From Firm-08 sp045546995 (GTDB lineage: Bacteria > Bacillota > Clostridia > Oscillospirales > QAKW01): 64,000 bases of DNA. Made by a program: the position numbers and the translations under genes. Under the pieces are notes generated by a model. It did not search any database. It worked only from the letters and a program-made list of their open reading frames with translations, and was not told the DNA's origin. Location of the stretch: contig JAZQDW010000056.1 in NCBI GenBank assembly GCA_045546995.1, forward strand, positions 13,721 to 77,720. Reading direction: 5' to 3'. Below are positions 42,981 through 49,986 of the stretch, in pieces; position 1 is the stretch's first letter, and each line of letters starts with the position of its first letter.

Positions 42981-43223
42981 ATGCGATTGGATAAATATTT
43001 AAAAGTGGCCCGATTGATCAAACGGCGTACCGTGGCGCAGGACGCCTGTAAGGGTGATCGTGTAACCGTCAACGGCAGGGAGGTTAAGCCTGCTTACCGT
43101 GTGAAGGTGGGCGATATCATCGAGATCACGTTTCACAATAAGAGCACACGGGTGGAAGTGCTGGCCTTGGCCGAGCATATCGGCGCCGGAGAGGCGGATA
43201 CACTTTATCGCGTAGTGGACTAA
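42981..43223 (+). CDS. rqcP: S4-domain RNA-binding protein RqcP (YabO)
   Basis: 80 residues from the ATG at 42981, after AAAGGAG. The S4 domain is complete: MRLDKYLKVARLIKRRTVA, then GDRVTVNGREVKPAYRVKVGD. The family (HSP15-like, RqcP/YabO) binds the large subunit and takes part in poly-alanine tailing of stalled nascent chains by RqcH. Position after mazG and hup and before yabP matches Bacillus. Confidence 0.92.
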   Translation: MRLDKYLKVARLIKRRTVAQDACKGDRVTVNGREVKPAYRVKVGDIIEITFHNKSTRVEVLALAEHIGAGEADTLYRVVD

Positions 43224-43225
43224 CT

Positions 43226-43254
43226 GCATATTCAAGACCTCTGCTTCATAGAAT
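43226..43254 (+). promoter_or_regulatory. sigma-E-like sporulation promoter of yabP-yabQ
   Basis: GCATATT (43226-43232) and CATAGAAT (43247-43254) with a 14-base spacer resemble the sigma-E consensus of Bacillus (ATATT-type -35, CATANNAT-type -10). yabP and yabQ are mother-cell genes under sigma-E in Bacillus, which supports the reading. The -10 box lies in the 5' arm of the hairpin at 43237-43283. Confidence 0.55.
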
Positions 43255-43283
43255 ATATAAAACTATGAAAAGCAGAGGTTTTT
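43237..43283 (+). terminator. hairpin with T-run covering the yabP ribosome-binding site
   Basis: ACCTCTGCTTCATAG (43237-43251) pairs with CTATGAAAAGCAGAGGT (43263-43279) with a two-base bulge; T5 follows. The AGAGG that serves as Shine-Dalgarno for yabP (43274-43278) is inside the 3' arm. It can therefore both terminate rqcP read-through and hide the yabP start. Confidence 0.75.
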
Positions 43284-43286
43284 GTT

Positions 43287-43556
43287 ATGGATGATATGAA
43301 GCAAAAGCATCAGGTCATATTGAAGAACAGAGAAAAGGTGGTAATCAGTGGTGCGGCCGAGGTGGATAGCTTTGACGAAAATCACGTGGTAATGATCACC
43401 GAGCTTGGCGTATTGCTTGTCAAGGGTGGGGGATTACATATTCAATCACTCAACGTTGACAGCGGTGATGTCAGCGTGACGGGGAAGATCGATGCGGTGG
43501 AATATATAGAGGCGCAATCAAAGGATACCTCCTTTTGGGGGAAACTCTTTAAGTAA
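43287..43556 (+). CDS. yabP: sporulation protein YabP
   Basis: 89 residues of the YabP/YqfC family: MKQKHQVILKNREKVVISGA, then FDENHVVMITELGVLLVKGGGLHIQSLN, closing with a sequence that predicts a small beta-sandwich. In Bacillus it is made in the mother cell and needed for spore formation. AGAGG, eight bases before the ATG, is the only ribosome site and is buried in a hairpin. The stop overlaps the start of yabQ by one base. Confidence 0.9.
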   Translation: MDDMKQKHQVILKNREKVVISGAAEVDSFDENHVVMITELGVLLVKGGGLHIQSLNVDSGDVSVTGKIDAVEYIEAQSKDTSFWGKLFK

Positions 43557-44143
43557 TGTATCTTTCTCTGCAACAGCAGTTTTTGGCTCTTTGGCTGTCA
43601 TTTTTGTTGGGCGTCGCCATCGGAGTGCTGTTTGAGGGAATTCGCGTCATACGCCGATTTTGCTCCTCGGGAGTCGTCTGCTTTTTCTGCGATTTTTTGT
43701 TTATTTTTTGTGTGGCGATACTCAGTTTTCGATTTTACCTGAATCATACGGACGGACAATTCAGATGGTTTTATGTCTTGACTGAATTCGGCGCGGCAAT
43801 TCTGTTTCACCGTTTGCTCGGACGCTGGTTGTATCTTGCGGTCATTTGGCTGCTGGAGCGGCTTTTTCATTTGCTCGGATGGCTGTTTGCGCCCATTTTC
43901 CGTTTTTGTCGGATGCTTTTCGTTTTTTTTCGTAAAACAGTTAATGTAATTTCTAAAAAACTCTTTATTTTTATAAAGAAATGTTTTATAATATTCATAT
44001 ATCCGGCGCGACGGATGAAAACGAAAATTAAGGAAAGGAGTGGTACGTATGGCACGCAGAGAAAAAACGATGCCGCGGAAAGCGGAAAAAGTGAAGAAAA
44101 CCAAAAAGGTGGCGAGCGGCGGTGTTCGCAGTTTTATCATTAG
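43556..44143 (+). CDS. yabQ: sporulation protein YabQ
   Basis: 195 residues. LQQQFLALWLSFLLGVAIGVL begins the first of about four membrane segments, followed by CFFCDFLFIFCVAIL, the YabQ pattern. The last 35 residues are hydrophilic and are read in a different frame from the start of divIC, giving an overlap of 95 bases. The overlapped tail may be a chance extension. In Bacillus YabQ is required for cortex formation. Confidence 0.82.
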   Translation: MYLSLQQQFLALWLSFLLGVAIGVLFEGIRVIRRFCSSGVVCFFCDFLFIFCVAILSFRFYLNHTDGQFRWFYVLTEFGAAILFHRLLGRWLYLAVIWLLERLFHLLGWLFAPIFRFCRMLFVFFRKTVNVISKKLFIFIKKCFIIFIYPARRMKTKIKERSGTYGTQRKNDAAESGKSEENQKGGERRCSQFYH

Positions 44144-44390
44144 AATACTGTTTGTGGTCTTTGTTTGCTACGTAGCCGTTTCTTTTATACAGATACAGGT
44201 GAGTATCAATGAGAAAAAGCAACAGTTGACCGTGCTGCAGGAAAAAATTGCAGAGCAGGAACAGACCAATGCTGAACTGCAGGAAATGTTGGACAATGGG
44301 ATCGACGATGATTATATTGCCAAAATTGCCCGCGAACACGGATATGCTATGCCGGATGAACGCGTGTATGAAAGCACGGCAGAGGCGTAG
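44049..44390 (+). CDS. divIC: cell division protein DivIC (FtsB family)
   Basis: 113 residues from the ATG at 44049, eight bases after AAGGAG. A basic cytoplasmic N-terminus leads to one membrane segment (IIRILFVVFVCYVAVSFI) and a coiled coil (EKKQQLTVLQEKIAEQEQTN), followed by IAREHGYAMPDERVY, the FtsB/DivIC C-terminal signature. It joins the divisome with FtsL and DivIB. This is the last gene of the yab cluster. Confidence 0.9.
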   Translation: MARREKTMPRKAEKVKKTKKVASGGVRSFIIRILFVVFVCYVAVSFIQIQVSINEKKQQLTVLQEKIAEQEQTNAELQEMLDNGIDDDYIAKIAREHGYAMPDERVYESTAEA

Positions 44391-44414
44391 GCAGAGGAGT
44401 TTTATGTTTTAAAA

Positions 44415-44446
44415 TGGGCGAGCCTAATCGGCTCGCTCGTTTTTGC
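44415..44446 (+). terminator. intrinsic terminator after divIC
   Basis: GGCGAGCC/GGCTCGCT stem with a five-base loop, followed by CGTTTTTGC. Confidence 0.8.
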
Positions 44447-44463
44447 TTAGAAAGGAACGGCGT

Positions 44464-45948
44464 ATGAAAAAAATTAAAACGATCATTTGTTTGGCGATGA
44501 TTTGCGTACTGTTTGGGGCCTGCGCCCCGAAACGCCAAGCGGACAAGCAGTTGAAGGACGTACCGTATCTGCACGCCGCAAAAATGCAGATCCTGGATGC
44601 ATCGGGGCAGGAGATTCGGTTGGCTTCCAAACGGTTTACGATTACCGATGTTACGACGGATCGAACTGCCATTATCGACACGTTACAGGAAGAGCGGTAT
44701 AACAGTATCACTTTGGATTTAAACGGCGCGCTGATCGATGATAGCGCCCTTCCGTGGAAACTGCGGGATGAGGCGGAAACGATGATCGATGACGTGATGC
44801 AAAAATGTCACGATGCAGAAAAGTATTTGTTGATCGATATTTCCGAATATCCCAAGTCGTATTACGCTTGGTATGATGATTCGGATTTCAAAACCGGCGT
44901 GGTGGACGTTTGGAAACAATTGGCCGAAAAAATGGCATCACAGCCCTATTTCGGCGCATACGTTCTCAGCGGATTGCCGCGTACCGGCTCTGCAGAAGAG
45001 CGGACAGCGCTTTCTTTTTTTGAGGAAGCGCTGCAAACGATGTGCGATGGGATTCGTCAGCACGATACGGAACATATGATTGCGGTCGGTGCGATTTCTC
45101 CTTATGTAAAGGACGAGGATGCATTCCACGGTTTCCCCTTGATTCATGATCCGAATTTTGCCTATTGCATCTATCCGCAGGAAATGGACTTTTTTACCGA
45201 GCAGACCCGTGCGGATGATCGGGGCTGTGAGCATCTGACGTATCCGTCAACATATTTGATAACACCGGAAAAACTGATGCCTTATGAGGAGATCACGGGT
45301 AGCGACGTAAATTTCTCCTCTATTCAGTATCAGACTCGCGCCACCAAGGTTTTTAAGATTGAGGATGAACAGTTGTTTGCGCGTATCGGCGTCAGCGTTA
45401 AACCGCCTGATGTGGATGGCGGCGGTGAGCTGCGTGTCTGGACGGTGCATTTTGCCGAGTGCGATCAGGATGGTAAGGAACTGAAGGTATTATATGATAC
45501 CGACACAACGGTGGATATTCCGTTTATGTCGATTGCCGGCTCCGGCGTGCTGGATGAAGGATCGGTGTATGAGGATGACGGCTCGGCTTATCTTGAGAGT
45601 ATCAAAGAAAGCACGTTTTTTTATATTAAAGATCTCAATATTCCCGTTGAAAAGGGGAAGTACTATCAGTTGACCGTAACGATGAAACAGCGAGGGATGA
45701 ACAAAGATTTCAGCTGTGCCCCCGCCGTTGGCTTGTACGAACGAAAAGAGATTGCCGCGACCTTTGACGCTTCCTTTGTGCAGCAATATTATGATACATT
45801 ATTTGCTGAGGCGGAACAGGTAGGTGTGCCGCTGATTTATGAAGGAATCGGTACAACTGCACCGGCGCAAGGCCGTGGTGGCGAGCAATACGTTCAGGAT
45901 GTTAAAAATATGATCCTGCAGCAACAACAGCATTATATTGAACGATGA
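44464..45948 (+). CDS. secreted lipoprotein, possible glycoside hydrolase-like TIM barrel
   Basis: 494 residues. The lipoprotein signal ends VLFGAC with the lipidated Cys at residue 20. Residues 60-290 read like a TIM barrel: YNSITLDLNGAL, KYLLIDISEYPKSYYAWYDD, FGAYVLSGLPR, HMIAVGAI and PNFAYCIYPQEMDFF. Residues 290-440 look like a beta-sandwich, and the end VPLIYEGIGTTAPAQG may return to the barrel. The pattern recalls GH5-type or DUF4434/4854-like extracellular proteins, but I cannot fix a family or catalytic pair. It has its own ribosome site AAAGGAA between two terminators. Confidence 0.75.
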   Translation: MKKIKTIICLAMICVLFGACAPKRQADKQLKDVPYLHAAKMQILDASGQEIRLASKRFTITDVTTDRTAIIDTLQEERYNSITLDLNGALIDDSALPWKLRDEAETMIDDVMQKCHDAEKYLLIDISEYPKSYYAWYDDSDFKTGVVDVWKQLAEKMASQPYFGAYVLSGLPRTGSAEERTALSFFEEALQTMCDGIRQHDTEHMIAVGAISPYVKDEDAFHGFPLIHDPNFAYCIYPQEMDFFTEQTRADDRGCEHLTYPSTYLITPEKLMPYEEITGSDVNFSSIQYQTRATKVFKIEDEQLFARIGVSVKPPDVDGGGELRVWTVHFAECDQDGKELKVLYDTDTTVDIPFMSIAGSGVLDEGSVYEDDGSAYLESIKESTFFYIKDLNIPVEKGKYYQLTVTMKQRGMNKDFSCAPAVGLYERKEIAATFDASFVQQYYDTLFAEAEQVGVPLIYEGIGTTAPAQGRGGEQYVQDVKNMILQQQQHYIER

Positions 45949-45987
45949 AAAAATCGTCTGAAGAAATCTCTTCAGACGATTTTTTTA
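45946..45987. terminator. bidirectional terminator after the lipoprotein gene
   Basis: AAAAAATCGTCTGAAGA/TCTTCAGACGATTTTTT, a 17-bp stem with a four-base loop, between convergent genes. Confidence 0.92.
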
Positions 45988-46241
45988 ATAATAAAAATAA
46001 TGACAGCTGCTTGCAGTACCAAAATCAAGGGGATTCCCAGTACAAAATACCAATGTCTTGTTTTGTGGCGAATGGCGTGCATGGCAAGAAGACAGCCCGG
46101 GCTGCCACCGAGCAATGCCAGCAGAAATAGCGTTCGTTCCGAAATGCGCCACTTGCCGTGTGCGGCCCGGTATTTATCTACGCACCAGACAATGATGGCA
46201 AGAACGTTGATAAGGATCAAATAAATTTCAAAATATATCAT
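45972..46241 (-). CDS. DUF1294 small membrane protein
   Basis: 89 residues with three membrane segments: the N-terminal YFEIYLILINVLAIIVWCVD, LFLLALLGGSPGCLLAMHAI and the C-terminal FVLGIPLILVLQAAVII. DKYRAAHGKWRISERTL and GGSPGCLLAMHAIRHKTRHW are the DUF1294 signatures. Function unknown. It is transcribed in the same direction as the immA gene, ten bases downstream of it. Confidence 0.85.
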   Translation of the reverse strand: MIYFEIYLILINVLAIIVWCVDKYRAAHGKWRISERTLFLLALLGGSPGCLLAMHAIRHKTRHWYFVLGIPLILVLQAAVIIFIIKKIV

Positions 46242-46251
46242 AGCGTTTTTC

Positions 46252-46701
46252 TTACAGCGTTTCCAAAAAAATATCGATTAACGGCGGCTCAACGGATAAT
46301 AGGGCGGCCATTTGCGTTCGTGTGGTGCCATCGGCCGCCAATTGTCGCACCTGTGTTTCATCCAGTAAAAGATGGGCGGCAAATACGTTTGCTTCATACT
46401 CCGGCTGGGAGGAAAGGTCGTATAAAACCGTCTCTCGTACTCCATCTTGTTTTGCCAGATGGGCGTGCAGGATGTGATGCCCCAGCTCATGGGCCAATAC
46501 GATTTTTGCCTCGGTCTCATGGAGGCTTTCATTCAGTACAATAAAAGGATTGCCCAGCATGATGCTGTAAAATCCTTTTAGGGAACCCAGATCTGCATAT
46601 TTGATTCCGATGTCCAACTCCCGTGCGATCTGCAGGGGATCACGAGTTTGTAAACGCTGAATCAAAAGCTCTGCTTGTTGTTTACTGTATGCTTTCGACA
46701 C
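46252..46701 (-). CDS. ImmA/IrrE-type metallopeptidase
   Basis: 149 residues from the GTG at 46701, after AAGGA; a longer reading would overlap the repressor gene by 41 bases. The zinc motif is AHELGHHILHAH, with YEANVFAAHLLL carrying the third ligand. These proteases cleave XRE-family repressors, as ImmA does with ImmR of ICEBs1. Here it lies directly after such a repressor, so the pair looks like a derepression module. No integrase or conjugation genes are nearby. Confidence 0.9.
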   Translation of the reverse strand: MSKAYSKQQAELLIQRLQTRDPLQIARELDIGIKYADLGSLKGFYSIMLGNPFIVLNESLHETEAKIVLAHELGHHILHAHLAKQDGVRETVLYDLSSQPEYEANVFAAHLLLDETQVRQLAADGTTRTQMAALLSVEPPLIDIFLETL

Positions 46702-46705
46702 CGTT

Positions 46706-47092
46706 TCAGTCCTTCTTTTCTTTCTTTTGATTTTTGCGTTTGGCATCCCAGTACAGCTGATTGATAGCGCTCAGCACCTTATCCATATCCTCTTGGCTTA
46801 ATTCGCCGCCGGAAAACAGGCTGCCGGCCCGCACGATCAACTCCTTGGCCTGATAGGCGGCCTCCTGCTGAGGCGGAAGCTCGGTATCGGCGGTAATGTC
46901 TCCCAAAAGATAATCGGTGCTGACGCCGAATAATTTGGCAATGCGGCCGTAAATTTCCGTTTGTTTGGGATAGATCTTACAGGTTTCATAATTTTGCAGG
47001 GTGCGCAGGGAAACCCCCAATTTGTCCGCCAACGCGCTTTGGGTCAGATGATTTTGGATGCGCAGAACCTTTAATTTTTCTCCGAATTTCAT
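46706..47092 (-). CDS. XRE family transcriptional repressor (ImmR-like)
   Basis: 128 residues from the ATG at 47092, eight bases after GGAG. The N-terminal HTH reads FGEKLKVLRIQNHLTQSALA and VSLRTLQNYETCKIYP. The C-terminal part (about residues 65-128) has helical, charged content, and would contain any ImmA cleavage site. It faces dinB across a 138-base intergenic region with repeated CGAAACAA sites, so it probably controls both its own operon and dinB. Confidence 0.87.
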   Translation of the reverse strand: MKFGEKLKVLRIQNHLTQSALADKLGVSLRTLQNYETCKIYPKQTEIYGRIAKLFGVSTDYLLGDITADTELPPQQEAAYQAKELIVRAGSLFSGGELSQEDMDKVLSAINQLYWDAKRKNQKKEKKD

Positions 47093-47107
47093 AAAAAAGC
47101 CTCCAAT

Positions 47108-47179
47108 ACGAAACAAATTTCGCAAAAACTATTTACAACGCAGGTTGTTTCGTGTATAATAAAAACAAGACGAAACAAC
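47108..47179. promoter_or_regulatory. dinB promoter with XRE-type operators
   Basis: For the plus strand, TTTACA (47132-47137) and TATAAT (47155-47160) are 17 bases apart. Flanking the -10 box is a perfect 10-bp inverted repeat: GTTGTTTCGT (47144-47153) and ACGAAACAAC (47170-47179). A third copy, ACGAAACAAA (47108-47117), lies toward the repressor gene. A bound repressor would block dinB initiation. Confidence 0.7.
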
Positions 47180-47230
47180 TTTCATATATATCTTATCATT
47201 GAATTACGCAAAAGTCAAGGAGGAAAGCGG

Positions 47231-48472
47231 ATGGAACGAGTGATATTGCATTGTGATATGAATAATTTTTATGCTTCGGTGGAATGTAAGCTTAATCCGT
47301 CCATCCGTAGCAAATACGTTGCCGTTTGCGGCAATACGGCCGAACGGCACGGAATCGTGTTGGCTAAAAATCAACGGGCGAAGCTGAAAGGCGTCAAAAC
47401 CGGACAGGCGATTTGGGAGGCGAAGTTGCGTTGTCCCGATCTGATCGTAGTGCATCCTCATTTTGATCAATACGCCCGCTATTCCAAACGCGCCAGGGAA
47501 ATTTACTATCGTTTCACGGATATGGTCGAGCCGTTTGGTATGGATGAATGCTGGCTGGACGTGACGGCATCGGTGGCGCTGTTCGGCAGTGGAGAGGAAA
47601 TCGCTGAAATGATTCGCCGGACCGTGAAACGCGAATTGGGGTTGACCATCTCTATCGGCGTTTCATTTAATAAAATATTTGCAAAGCTGGGCTCGGATCT
47701 GAAAAAACCGGATGCGATCACCGTCATTCGCAGGGAGGACTTTCGGGAGCGAATTTGGGATCTGCCGGTGGAACAATTGTTGGGCGTTGGCCGTTCCACC
47801 CTTAAAAAACTTAAAAATATCGGCGTGCTGACGATCGGTCAGCTGGCTCAGTATCCCAGAGAATTTCTCGTTGCCAAATTCGGTAAAAACGGCGGCGCTT
47901 TGTGGGATTATGCCAACGGACTGGAAAACAGCAGGGTAACGGATCACGATAGTTACGCTCCCATCAAAAGTATCGGACACGGTATTACCACGACCGGAGA
48001 TCTGACCGATCAACGGCAGGTATGGCGATTGATGCTGGAACTTTGTCAGGAAATTGCGCGAAAATTACGGAAAAATAGGTTGTCCGCCTCAGGCGTGCAG
48101 GTAAGTATTAAAAATCATGAATTGACGGTGCAGGAATTTCAGGCGCGGTTTACCTATCCGCAGCAAAGCGCCATTGCTCTTGCCAAACTTGCATATAAGT
48201 TATTTTGTAAACGGTACGATTGGCGTAGTACGGTGCGGGCGGTCAGCGTTCGTGCCATTGCGCTGGTGGATGAAACGCATCCCACACAGTTGGATCTGTT
48301 TTCTGATTTGCAGGGGACCGAGCGACAGGATAAAATCGACCGTGTGGTGGATAGTATTCGATTGCAATACGGAGAGCAGGCGGTGCGGAACGCAGTATTG
48401 CTGCAGGACCTTAAAATGCCTCGGATCAAGCAGGAGCCGATGCTGCCGGGCACATTTTTCAGAAACACTTGA
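47231..48472 (+). CDS. dinB: Y-family DNA polymerase IV
   Basis: 413 residues. HCDMNNFYASVE and FGMDECWLDVT carry the catalytic acidic residues. SIGVSFNKIFAKLGSDLKKP and LLGVGRSTLKKLKNIGV are the finger/thumb signatures, and the little-finger domain follows. QLDLFSD near residue 360 matches the beta-clamp binding motif. It copies across damaged bases with low fidelity. AAGGAGG precedes the ATG. The promoter carries operators of the divergent XRE repressor, so it is likely induced through ImmA rather than LexA. Confidence 0.94.
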   Translation: MERVILHCDMNNFYASVECKLNPSIRSKYVAVCGNTAERHGIVLAKNQRAKLKGVKTGQAIWEAKLRCPDLIVVHPHFDQYARYSKRAREIYYRFTDMVEPFGMDECWLDVTASVALFGSGEEIAEMIRRTVKRELGLTISIGVSFNKIFAKLGSDLKKPDAITVIRREDFRERIWDLPVEQLLGVGRSTLKKLKNIGVLTIGQLAQYPREFLVAKFGKNGGALWDYANGLENSRVTDHDSYAPIKSIGHGITTTGDLTDQRQVWRLMLELCQEIARKLRKNRLSASGVQVSIKNHELTVQEFQARFTYPQQSAIALAKLAYKLFCKRYDWRSTVRAVSVRAIALVDETHPTQLDLFSDLQGTERQDKIDRVVDSIRLQYGEQAVRNAVLLQDLKMPRIKQEPMLPGTFFRNT

Positions 48473-48497
48473 CAAAAGGATGCTTTTAGGATATAAT
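48469..48497 (+). promoter_or_regulatory. consensus sigma-A promoter of the corC leader
   Basis: TTGACA (48469-48474) and TATAAT (48492-48497) are separated by 17 bases, full consensus. The -35 box overlaps the dinB stop codon. Transcription starts near 48504, giving a leader of about 208 bases. Confidence 0.85.
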
Positions 48498-48535
48498 GAT
48501 GCCGCATTATATTGAAAAGGAGAAATTGCAAACAA

Positions 48536-48661
48536 ATGGACAGCGACAGTAGCGACGAAGAAAACTGTTTTCGATCCAAGTATTGTTTATATATGGCATA
48601 TCTGTCACCTATGTTTGGTTACAGATATGCCTTTTTGCGTTTAAATCGCATTCGTAGCTGA
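48536..48661 (+). CDS. 41-codon acidic leader peptide before the CorC-type transporter
   Basis: An ATG 13 bases after AAAAGGAG opens a frame of 41 codons. The N-terminus MDSDSSDEEN is strongly acidic; the rest is hydrophobic and aromatic with a basic end (FLRLNRIRS). Codons 20-33 overlap an intrinsic terminator, so ribosome movement could decide whether transcription reaches the transporter gene 50 bases downstream. Acidic N-terminal runs are known to destabilise translating ribosomes at low Mg2+ (MgtL-type control). No homologue is recognised, and the spacing to the ribosome site is long, so translation is not certain. Confidence 0.55.
   Translation: MDSDSSDEENCFRSKYCLYMAYLSPMFGYRYAFLRLNRIRS
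48595..48636 (+). terminator. intrinsic terminator inside the leader peptide frame
   Basis: GGCATATCTGT (48595-48605) pairs with ACAGATATGCC (48621-48631), followed by T5. The loop is 15 bases and can add ACC/GGT pairs. It lies 76 bases before the transporter start, so it is an attenuator rather than the end of dinB. Confidence 0.8.
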
Positions 48662-48711
48662 AGGGATATGGACTTTAACTGCAATATAAACAACGATAGA
48701 GGAGTAAAACG

Positions 48712-49947
48712 ATGACTGTATATATAATCATAATGTTGGCGTGTGTTATTATGTCTGCCTACTTTTCAGCAACGGAAACTGCGTTTTCCTCGCTGAACAA
48801 AACAAAACTGAAAACTCTGGCGGAGGAGGGCAATCCTCGCGCCGCCCTGGCCGTCAAATTGAGCGATGCTTATGACAAGCTCATCTCGACGATTTTGATT
48901 GGTAATAATATTGTAAATATTCTGGTGGCTTCTATTGGTACGGTGTTTTTTACACAACTTTTAAAAGACGGTGATATGGGCGCAACGATGTCGACCGTAG
49001 TAATCACCGTAGTGATTTTGATCTTTGGCGAGATCACTCCTAAAAGTATAGCTAAGGATATGCCCGAACGGTTCGCTATGTTTTCGGGCCCCATCATTCA
49101 GTTTTTTGAATGGGTATTTTTACCGCTGAATTTCCTGTTTGGTCTTTGGAAAAAACTGGTTAATAAAATTATCAAGACCGAGGATGACTCGAAAATGTCG
49201 CAAGCAGAGCTATTGATGTTTGTAGACGAGGTTGAACAGGATGGCAGCATTGATGAAAATGAAAGCGTACTGCTGAAAAACGCTATTGAATTTACCGAGC
49301 GTCGGGCTGAGGATATTTTGACCCACCGCGTGGACATCGAAGCGGTTTCGGTGGATACAGATAAAAGGGAAATTGCCAAGATCTTTACGCAAATGCGATT
49401 TTCCAGAATGCCGGTCTACGAGGAAAGCATTGATAATATCGTCGGTGTCATCCATCAAAAGGATTTGTATGAAAACGGCGAGCTGACGGATAAACCGTTG
49501 GAAGAATTGATGAAACCGGCATTGTTTGTACAGCGTGGCGGTAAAATTGACGATTTGCTGCAAAAACTGCAAAAAAACAAGTCCCACGTTGCCATTGTTG
49601 TGGATGAATACGGCGGCACGTACGGACTGGTGACGATGGAAGATATTCTGGAAGAATTGGTGGGCGAGATTTGGGACGAGCACGATGAGGTGATCGTACC
49701 CTTTAAAAAGATTGCCGACCGTACCTATACGGCGGACGGCACGGCTGAGGCTGAGGCGTTCTTTGAATACTTCGGCATAGAAAGCGAAACGGAAAGCGTT
49801 TCTGTCGGCGGCTGGGTGATGGAACAACTTGAAGAGGTTCCCGAAGAAGGTGCCACCTTCGTATACGATGATTTTGAGATCACGGTTATGGAGATCGAAA
49901 TGCACCGTGTTACAAAAATCAAAGTGATCGGCACCAGAAAAAAATAA
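48712..49947 (+). CDS. CNNM/CorC family divalent metal transporter, copy 1
   Basis: 411 residues. A DUF21/CNNM membrane domain with about four segments occupies residues 1-150 (SAYFSATETAFSSLNKTK; GNNIVNILVASIGTVFF; FGEITPKSIAK). A CBS pair follows at about 190-320 (THRVDIEAVSVD; VVDEYGGTYGLVTMEDILEELVG). The C-terminal CorC/HlyC domain covers 330-411. The family includes MpfA, a Mg2+ exporter. AGAGGAG precedes the ATG. Expression passes through a leader with peptide and terminator. Confidence 0.9.
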   Translation: MTVYIIIMLACVIMSAYFSATETAFSSLNKTKLKTLAEEGNPRAALAVKLSDAYDKLISTILIGNNIVNILVASIGTVFFTQLLKDGDMGATMSTVVITVVILIFGEITPKSIAKDMPERFAMFSGPIIQFFEWVFLPLNFLFGLWKKLVNKIIKTEDDSKMSQAELLMFVDEVEQDGSIDENESVLLKNAIEFTERRAEDILTHRVDIEAVSVDTDKREIAKIFTQMRFSRMPVYEESIDNIVGVIHQKDLYENGELTDKPLEELMKPALFVQRGGKIDDLLQKLQKNKSHVAIVVDEYGGTYGLVTMEDILEELVGEIWDEHDEVIVPFKKIADRTYTADGTAEAEAFFEYFGIESETESVSVGGWVMEQLEEVPEEGATFVYDDFEITVMEIEMHRVTKIKVIGTRKK

Positions 49948-49949
49948 AA

Positions 49950-49985
49950 TAAAAGCGAAGTGGTAACAACCACTTCGCTTTTTGA
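49950..49985. terminator. bidirectional terminator between CorC copies 1 and 2
   Basis: AAAAGCGAAGTGGT/ACCACTTCGCTTTT, a 14-bp stem with a four-base loop between convergent genes. Confidence 0.9.
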
Positions 49986-49986
49986 T

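Noticed and set aside
46006..47179. integrative element carrying the ImmA/XRE pair
   Set aside because: No integrase, relaxase, excisionase or direct repeats are visible around the pair; I treat it as a chromosomal switch.
48504..48711. known M-box or other Mg2+ riboswitch before the CorC gene
   Set aside because: I could not find the conserved M-box core; the terminator and frame structure fit a leader-peptide mechanism better.
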